Assembly: GCA_023429855.1 (NCBI GenBank) | Contig: JAEZDB010000178.1 | Location: 1-19,371 of the forward strand | Source: Actinomycetes bacterium | Lineage (GTDB): Bacteria; Actinomycetota; Thermoleophilia; Solirubrobacterales; Solirubrobacteraceae | Length of the DNA stretch: 19,371 nucleotides | Direction of reading: 5' to 3' | In this document: positions 14,701 through 19,371 of the stretch, piece after piece | Numbering within the stretch: the stretch's first letter is position 1 | How the letters are laid out: every line of letters begins with the position of its first letter | Position numbers and translations under genes: made by a program | Notes under the pieces: generated by a model | What the model was told of the DNA's origin: nothing | Database searches by the model: none | Seen by the model: only the letters and a program-made list of their open reading frames with translations

Positions 14701-15431
14701 ATGACCACTGAGGGAGCCGGGCCGGTCCGCCCGCCCGTGCTCCCCGCCGAGGGCGGTACAGCGGCGACGCTGGCCGCCCTCGATGCGTTGGTGCGGCAAC
14801 TCCGCGTGGAGTGCGCCTGGGACCGCGTCCAGGACGAGCGCACGATCGTCCCGCACACGCTCGACGAGGCCTACGAAGTCGCCGATGCCGCCATGGCAGG
14901 CGAAGACGCGCACCTTGCCGATGAGCTCGGCGACCTGCTCTTCCAAGTCTTCTTTCTCACCCTGCTGCTCGAAGAGCGCGGCGTGTCGAGTCTGAGCGAC
15001 GTCGCGTCGGGCCTCTTTCGCAAGCTCGTACGCCGACACCCCCACGTGTATGGCGAAGCCGTCGCCGAGACCGCCGGCGAAGTCCGCTCCACCTGGGAGC
15101 AGATCAAGCGCGGGGAGGAAGGCCGCCGCGGCGGCCTCTTCGGCGAAGTGCCCGAGCTGCTCCCCGCCTTGCTGCTCGCTCGCAAGAGCCAGCGGCGTGT
15201 CGCGCACGCCGGCGGCGACCCGCTCGAATCGCTCGGTCTCTCCGGCCGCAGCCTCGAACTCCCCGAGGACGACACCGCAGCGTTCGCCGCACTCGGGGAT
15301 GATCTGTTCGTCCTCGTGGATGCCGCGCGCCGTCGCGGCCTCGATCCCGAGTTGGCGCTGCGCGCGACCACCGCGCGCCTTCGGTCACGCGCCATCCCAC
15401 CCACATCACCGTCACCAGAACAAGGAACACG

Positions 15432-15435
<4 letters not shown>
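14701..15435 (+). CDS. mazG: MazG-family nucleoside triphosphate pyrophosphohydrolase
   Basis: It hydrolyses NTPs or dNTPs to monophosphates, a house-cleaning activity. The 244-residue protein has the MazG fold: LRVECAWDRVQ (34-44; usual form CPWDxxQ, here Pro is Ala), DEAYEVADA (55-63) and ELGDLLFQVFF (75-85). The latter two carry the metal-binding Glu56, Glu59, Glu75 and Asp78. KLVRRHPHVYG follows, then a W-x-x-IK segment. The C-terminal half (~155-244) is a weaker second MazG-like copy (DDLFVLVDAARRRGLDPELAL), as in two-domain MazG proteins. Its TGA overlaps the eno ATG by 4 nt (ATGA), so the two are translationally coupled. The mazG-eno order is typical of Actinobacteria. Confidence 0.93.
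15422..15427 (+). promoter_or_regulatory. Shine-Dalgarno of eno
   Basis: AAGGAA ends 4 nt before ATG15432, within the last codons of mazG. It is the clearest Shine-Dalgarno in the window, consistent with an internal operon gene that cannot be leaderless. Confidence 0.6.
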
Positions 15436-16706
<1,271 letters not shown>

Positions 16707-16730
16707 CGGCAACGTTCGTCCGCACGACTC

Positions 16731-16754
16731 CTTGCCGGCCGCGTCGCCGGCAGG
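16731..16754 (+). terminator. Strong GC hairpin in eno-ftsB gap
   Basis: CTTGCCGGC (16731-16739) pairs with GCCGGCAGG (16746-16754), 9 pairs with one G-U, over a 6-nt loop, 24 nt after the eno stop. There is no T run. It may attenuate read-through from the abundant eno message into ftsB, or protect the eno 3' end. Confidence 0.4.
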
Positions 16755-16785
16755 GAGCCGGCGGGCACCGTCGAAGCACGCGGCC

Positions 16786-17106
16786 ATGGACCGGCCCGCC
16801 GCAGCAGCACCACACGCCTCGCGCGTCACGCTGCGGCCCGACCGGTTCGCTCGAATCTTCCTCGCGCTCTGCGTCGCCGCGTGCGTCTGGCTCGCGATTC
16901 CGCCAGCCCGCGACTACCTCGGCACCCAAGACCGCGCGCAGCAGACCCGGCAGCAGCTCGTCAAGCTCCAAGCTGAGCAGCGACGCCTCGAAGCGCAAAG
17001 CCGCGAGATCAGCCGCGGCACCGGCCTCGAAGAGCAGGCACGCCGCCAAGGCCTGATCGGGCCCTCTGAGCGCTCGTACGTGATCGAAGACCTCCCGCAG
17101 CCTTAA
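16786..17106 (+). CDS. ftsB: FtsB/DivIC-family septum formation initiator
   Basis: This small bitopic cell-division protein links the FtsQ/FtsL part of the divisome. The 106 residues comprise a short cytoplasmic N-terminus, one transmembrane segment (~22-39, FARIFLALCVAACVWLAI) and a Gln/Arg/Leu-rich coiled coil (~48-78). The periplasmic end is ARRQGLIGPSERSYVI, the typical DivIC C-terminus. ATG16786 gives the usual length; a longer reading frame would overlap eno. Its place right after eno is the normal actinobacterial position. The symbol is given by family and context; divIC is an equivalent name. Confidence 0.9.
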   Translation: MDRPAAAAPHASRVTLRPDRFARIFLALCVAACVWLAIPPARDYLGTQDRAQQTRQQLVKLQAEQRRLEAQSREISRGTGLEEQARRQGLIGPSERSYVIEDLPQP

Positions 17107-17177
17107 AGCAGTGGAATGGCGCTGTGCGTCGATTCTCGGCGTCTCAGGGCACAGCAGAGAGCGGGCGACGGCTCAGC

Positions 17178-17183
17178 TAGCCT
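17178..17183 (+). promoter_or_regulatory. -10 box for leaderless gene at 17191
   Basis: TAGCCT ends 7 nt before GTG17191. Confidence 0.5.
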
Positions 17184-17190
17184 GACTGGC

Positions 17191-17541
17191 GTGCACGACG
17201 ACGCCCGACTGACCGAGTGGCTCGAAGCCGAGCGCCGCGTCAGCCGCGAACCCATCGCTCGGCGCCAACTGCTCGACGACCTCGCCGACGTCCTCATCGC
17301 AGACCTCCGCCGCCAAGTCGGCCGCCCCTTCCGCCTCGACGAGCTCGTCCGCCACTACGAGCAAGGCACCGACTGGGCCGTCGACCTGCTCGTCCAGCAC
17401 GCCCCCGAAGACCCGTGGTCCTGGGCACCCAGCTTTGCGGTTGACGCCGCCTACGGCCGCTACGCCCGCTTCGCCCGCGACGTCGGCGGCGGCCGCCGCA
17501 TCGGCGCCGACAGGTTCGAGATCGGCCGCATCATCAACTGA
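17191..17541 (+). CDS. Short conserved-looking protein of unknown function
   Basis: This is a 116-residue soluble protein starting at GTG17191, chosen from the -10 box 7 nt upstream. I do not recognise the family. It is helical and charged, with LTEWLEAERRVSREP near the start and GTDWAVDLLVQHAPEDPWSW in the middle. An aromatic/Arg segment YGRYARFARDVGGGRR lies near the end. In many Actinobacteria the genes after ftsB encode DUF501 and an exopolyphosphatase; this protein is not DUF501 as far as I can tell. Codon use (C/G at third positions) matches its neighbours, supporting a real gene. It ends facing a strong terminator. Confidence 0.75.
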   Translation: MHDDARLTEWLEAERRVSREPIARRQLLDDLADVLIADLRRQVGRPFRLDELVRHYEQGTDWAVDLLVQHAPEDPWSWAPSFAVDAAYGRYARFARDVGGGRRIGADRFEIGRIIN

Positions 17542-17589
17542 GGACGAGCGGAGACGCTCCGGGCGAACCAGAGGTCTCCGTGCGCGCTC

Positions 17590-17616
17590 GGGCCCGCGGG
17601 GCGGGCCCTTGGGTTT
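17590..17616 (+). terminator. Terminator after gene 17191-17541
   Basis: GGGCCCGC (17590-17597) pairs perfectly with GCGGGCCC (17601-17608) over a GGG loop, followed by TTGGGTTT. The T-containing tail points to plus-strand use. A second stem (CGGAGAC 17549-17555 with GTCTCCG 17574-17580) precedes it. Confidence 0.6.
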
Positions 17617-18259
17617 ATGCGTCCCCGGTGGAGGCGCCGACCGGCTCCGAGGAGTCGTCGGCGGCTTTGCTACCCGGCTCGTAGCGCCGGATGATGATCT
17701 GGTCAGCTTCGAAGGTCACTTCGATCGGGCGATGCCCGGCCCAGTGCTCTGCGTATACGGCGCTGTCGGCCACGGCAGGGTCGAGCCACAGGCCGTACCC
17801 CTCTTCGCCATGGTCGAAGCTCGCCTCGAACGTCGTCTCGGAGCTGCGGCGGCCTCGGCCCCCGCGGCGGCCGCGGCGGCGGCGACGGGAGCCAGCTTCG
17901 GCATCCTCGTCGCCCTCGTCGTCGGTGTCGCCGGCTGCAGCCTTGGCTTCGGCCTTCGCTTTGGCTTCGGCTTCTGCCTTCACCTTTGCTGCGGCTTCTT
18001 CCTCGGCGCGGCGGGCGGCCTCCGCCTCAAGCTCCTTCGCGATGAGCGCGTCGTCCTCCGCGCGGAGGTCGACCTCGCTCGCAGGACTTGCGGCCTGCGC
18101 TTCTTCGGTCGTGCCCTCGGTGAGGTCGTTCTCTGCCTTGAAGGCGGAGATCTGCTGCACCGTGGCTTCGAGCTGATGGGCGATCCACGCGTCAGTCCGG
18201 CCCTGGCGCACCCAGGTTCGGATCTGATTCAGTTGGGGACGCAGTGATCGTCTAGCCAT
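17615..18259 (-). CDS. Arg-rich coiled-coil protein with conserved N-terminal helical domain, unknown function
   Basis: This 214-residue protein starts at ATG18259, which has TAACCT 8 nt upstream. Residues 1-46 form a compact basic helical region (RPQLNQIRTWVRQGRTDAWIA then QLEATVQQISAFK) that looks like a small helix-turn-helix. Residues ~55-110 are an Ala/Glu/Lys coiled coil. Residues 111-122 are acidic (DTDDEGDED). Residues 125-138 are an Arg/Gly block like RNA-binding patches in RNase E-type proteins. Residues ~150-194 form a small folded domain (YGLWLDPAVADSAVYAEHW, VTFEADQIIIRRYE). Nucleic-acid binding is inferred from composition only. It is divergent from csrA, which is suggestive given CsrA's RNA role but proves nothing. 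Confidence 0.8.
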   Translation of the reverse strand: MARRSLRPQLNQIRTWVRQGRTDAWIAHQLEATVQQISAFKAENDLTEGTTEEAQAASPASEVDLRAEDDALIAKELEAEAARRAEEEAAAKVKAEAEAKAKAEAKAAAGDTDDEGDEDAEAGSRRRRRGRRGGRGRRSSETTFEASFDHGEEGYGLWLDPAVADSAVYAEHWAGHRPIEVTFEADQIIIRRYEPGSKAADDSSEPVGASTGDA

Positions 18260-18267
18260 CGCTGCGC

Positions 18268-18273
18268 AGGTTA
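18268..18273 (-). promoter_or_regulatory. -10 box for leaderless Arg-rich protein gene
   Basis: On the minus strand TAACCT (18273-18268) ends 8 nt before ATG18259. Confidence 0.5.
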
Positions 18274-18329
18274 CTTGAGCAACCGGTGGCCGGGCACCCT
18301 GGCTGGCCGTGTGGCTCCGGCTATTCGAG

Positions 18330-18408
18330 TACGCTCGCGGTGGTTGCACCTATCGCCCGGTCGTGCTTGGATCGACGGACGGTCGGGTGTTCCCGCACCC
18401 TTCCACCA
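18330..18408 (+). promoter_or_regulatory. Candidate csrA promoter and leader
   Basis: TACGCT (18330-18335) is the only fitting -10-like hexamer. It would give a leader of roughly 65 nt, unlike the leaderless neighbours. The leader has no Shine-Dalgarno near ATG18409 but carries two GGA triplets (18369-18371 and 18377-18379), the core of CsrA binding sites, so feedback by CsrA is conceivable. Evidence is thin. Confidence 0.3.
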
Positions 18409-18636
18409 ATGCTCGTTCTCACCAGGAAACCCGGCGAAGCCATCGTGATCGGCGATGACGTCGAGATCGAGATCGTTGCGATCGGCGGCGGCAAAGTCCG
18501 CGTCGGCATCACCGCGCCCCGCTCCACCACCGTGCATCGCAAAGAGGTGTACGTCGAGCTGCAGGCCCAAGAGGGCGGCGCCGACAACGGTGCAAGCGCC
18601 CCTGCAGACGCGTCGCCCGACGCGCCAGCTTCTTAG
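18409..18636 (+). CDS. csrA: Carbon storage regulator CsrA (RsmA)
   Basis: This homodimeric RNA-binding regulator controls translation by binding GGA motifs in mRNA leaders. The 75 residues match the family across 1-55: MLVLTRKPGEAIVIGDDVEI at the start, KVRVGITAPRSTTVHRKEVY after. Key RNA-contact residues are present: Leu4, Arg6 and Arg44; position 7 is Lys where E. coli has Arg. The last ~20 residues are a variable Ala/Asp/Pro tail. The start is fixed by the family N-terminus MLVLTR. In Gram-positives csrA usually sits with fliW and flagellar genes; none are seen here, though the window ends 0.7 kb further on. Confidence 0.96.
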   Translation: MLVLTRKPGEAIVIGDDVEIEIVAIGGGKVRVGITAPRSTTVHRKEVYVELQAQEGGADNGASAPADASPDAPAS

Positions 18637-18653
18637 CCCGTACGCGCTCGAAA

Positions 18654-18684
18654 AGCTGCGCTCCTGCGCAAGCTATCGCGCAGC
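18654..18684 (+). terminator. Hairpin after csrA
   Basis: AGCTGCGC (18654-18661) pairs with GCGC-A-AGCT (18666-18674, one bulged A) over a TCCT loop. The same left arm can also pair with GCGCAGC (18678-18684). A short ATTT follows. It is likely the csrA 3' end. Confidence 0.45.
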
Positions 18685-18697
18685 AGATTTCGTTCGG

Positions 18698-18736
18698 GCG
18701 CGACTGGTTTAGGCCTCCGGGCCGGGCCAGTTGCGC
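18698..18736. other. Nested inverted repeat between convergent genes
   Basis: GCGCGACTGG (18698-18707) pairs with CCAGTTGCGC (18727-18736), 10 pairs with one G-T. It encloses a smaller GGCC-TCCG-GGCC hairpin (18712-18723). It sits midway between two terminator-like hairpins. Confidence 0.5.
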
Positions 18737-18758
18737 GCGGACGGAAGATGTAAGCGAG

Positions 18759-18778
18759 AGCTGCGCAGGTGCGCAGCT
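18759..18778 (-). terminator. Perfect hairpin overlapping stop of 18777-19025 gene
   Basis: AGCTGCGC (18759-18766) and GCGCAGCT (18771-18778) form 8 perfect pairs over a 4-nt loop. On the minus strand it overlaps the TAG stop and would end that transcript. Read on the minus strand it is nearly identical to the hairpin after csrA. Confidence 0.5.
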
Positions 18779-19025
18779 ATCCGCCGAGGACGAGATACAA
18801 GGCCTTGAACATCACGACGGTCACGATGACCGCGGTGAGGATCAGGGCAAGGGCGAGCAGGATGAACCGACGGCCGCCTTCGCGGTTGACGGTTTCGATC
18901 TGCCGCTGTTTCGTGCGGTGAGCGACCTTGGCGTGCACCAGGTGCGCGGCGCGGCGCTCCTGGGCGATTTGGTCGGCGAAAGCCCGTTCGAAATCGACGA
19001 GGCTTTGGTCCATGCGAACAGCCAC
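18777..19025 (-). CDS. Small single-pass membrane protein, unknown function
   Basis: This is an 82-residue protein. Residues 1-52 are charged and helical (DQSLVDFERAFADQIAQERR, then HAKVAHRTKQRQ). Residues 54-73 are one hydrophobic segment (FILLALALILTAVIVTVVMF), followed by a short tail ALYLVLGG. There is no signal peptide, so it is probably tail-anchored with the basic domain in the cytoplasm. GTG19025 is favoured because TAGCCT lies 8 nt upstream; ATG19013 is the alternative. I do not recognise the family. Confidence 0.7.
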   Translation of the reverse strand: MAVRMDQSLVDFERAFADQIAQERRAAHLVHAKVAHRTKQRQIETVNREGGRRFILLALALILTAVIVTVVMFKALYLVLGG

Positions 19026-19033
19026 GAGAAGGA

Positions 19034-19039
19034 AGGCTA
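19034..19039 (-). promoter_or_regulatory. -10 box for leaderless small membrane protein gene
   Basis: On the minus strand TAGCCT (19039-19034) ends 8 nt before GTG19025. Confidence 0.5.
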
Positions 19040-19210
19040 CCGGACGCCGTGAGGGATTCGACGCTTCTGACGTAAACGTCGAGTTGAGGTTTAGGGTTTC
19101 TCAACGATACCACCGTTCTACGGCGTGCCGTTTCGGCGAGAATGGGTCGATCGGCGGAGGCCTTCCGGAAAAGGCCCTGCAAAGCGGCGGGTTGCATCGG
19201 TGTTACTTGC

Positions 19211-19241
19211 GAGGCGCACGGGCGTGCGGTGGCGCCTCTTT
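19211..19241 (+). terminator. Terminator-like hairpin
   Basis: GAGGCGC (19211-19217) pairs with GCGCCTC (19232-19238) and is followed by TTTC. A competing GCACG/CGTGC hairpin lies within it. It could end a short RNA begun near 19120. Confidence 0.4.
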
Positions 19242-19275
19242 CGGGAGCCGCGGAGCGAGGGTGAACGGGGTTCTG

Positions 19276-19371
19276 TGACAAGCGCACACTCCTACGACAG
19301 ACGGCCGCTCCAGCCCGGAAAGGGGCGGAAGCGGCCGTCGGAGCGAGGCCGCGGGCGGCCTCGGGGTCAGG
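19276..19371 (+). CDS. Possible 5' end of a protein gene (runs off the window)
   Basis: From GTG19276 the frame stays open to the window end, giving a very basic N-terminus beginning VTSAHSYDRRPLQPGKGRKR. No TANNNT box precedes it at the usual spacing. It coincides with two strong hairpins, so the open frame may be chance in GC-rich DNA. Confidence 0.25.

Larger units (their letters stand above)
19069..19371. other. Gene-poor, hairpin-rich right end
   Basis: About 300 bases without a confident gene. Inverted repeats in order: GACGT/ACGTC (19069-19080), GTTGAG/CTCAAC (19083-19105), ACGGC/GCCGT (19120-19131), GGCCTT/AAGGCC (19159-19176), GAGGCGC/GCGCCTC (19211-19238, then TTTC), GACGGCCGCT/AGCGGCCGTC (19300-19339) and CGAGGCCG/CGGCCTCG (19344-19363). 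The stretch 19081-19118 is AT-rich for this genome and could hold a plus-strand promoter (TTGAGG 19084-19089, TACCAC 19108-19113). I could not match it to a known RNA family. Confidence 0.45.

Noticed and set aside
13405..15207. 600-codon minus-strand open frame opposite the parvulin gene
   Set aside because: The Leu/Arg/Glu-rich low-complexity product mirrors the real gene's Lys/Gln/Glu codons.
17435..18247. 270-codon plus-strand frame opposite the Arg-rich protein
   Set aside because: The minus-strand frame has a leaderless promoter box and structured domains; the plus frame is a Gly/Phe/Leu artefact and overlaps the end of the 17191 gene.
18709..19287. 192-codon minus-strand frame covering the right-end hairpin region
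   Set aside because: No start signal, low-complexity Arg/Pro content, and it conflicts with the small membrane protein that has a promoter box.
19200..19371. RNase P, tmRNA, SRP RNA, cobalamin or c-di-AMP riboswitch
   Set aside because: The conserved cores of these RNAs, as I recall them, are not present; only unassigned hairpins can be supported.

Overview
The window is chromosomal DNA from a high-GC actinobacterium. The order glmU-prs-rplY-pth-mfd-mazG-eno-ftsB is the familiar actinobacterial housekeeping string. The lineage-specific additions (secreted proteins with a signal peptide and a Cys-containing C-terminal repeat domain, a DUF4235-like protein, a putative GHL15-type glycoside hydrolase, a stand-alone csrA) suggest the class Thermoleophilia (Solirubrobacterales). 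That placement is an inference from gene content, not from a marker alignment. No phage, transposon, CRISPR array or integration site was seen.

Layout. Positions 1-144 hold the 3' end of a tRNA (probably Leu) converging on a complete tRNA-Gln(UUG). Then follow glmU and prs (272-2756, cell-wall precursor UDP-GlcNAc and PRPP), a secreted protein with a Pro/Thr linker (2884-4080) and a TetR-type regulator (4153-4728). A minus-strand pair comes next (5386-4774: DUF4235-like membrane protein, then a small protein resembling the MbcA/Xre antitoxin C-terminal domain). After it are rplY-pth (5511-6761, translation), the GHL15-like secreted protein (6827-8917), a PfkB-family kinase (8971-9807) and mfd (9838-13260). 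The next block is a lipoprotein parvulin (13441-14694), mazG, eno and ftsB (to 17106), a short unknown protein (17191-17541), a minus-strand Arg-rich coiled-coil protein (18259-17615), csrA (18409-18636), and a minus-strand single-pass membrane protein (19025-18777). The last ~340 bases have no confident gene but contain several strong hairpins.

How it works together. Tight spacing suggests three transcription units: rplY-pth, parvulin-mazG-eno(-ftsB), and the 5386/5094 minus pair. The most consistent non-coding signal is a TANNNT hexamer lying 6-9 nt (twice 11 nt) upstream of the start codon of 12 of the 19 confidently called protein genes. That geometry puts the transcription start at or within a few bases of the start codon, so most transcripts here are probably leaderless. 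The same signal fixes otherwise ambiguous GTG starts. Shine-Dalgarno sequences are nearly absent; eno, inside an operon, is the clearest exception.

The most interesting non-routine items are the leaderless promoter set, a 9-bp inverted repeat that brackets the tetR promoter and includes its start codon, an 8-codon relay ORF joining two genes by overlapping stop/start codons, the stand-alone csrA with a long leader lacking a Shine-Dalgarno, and the hairpin-rich gene-free right end.
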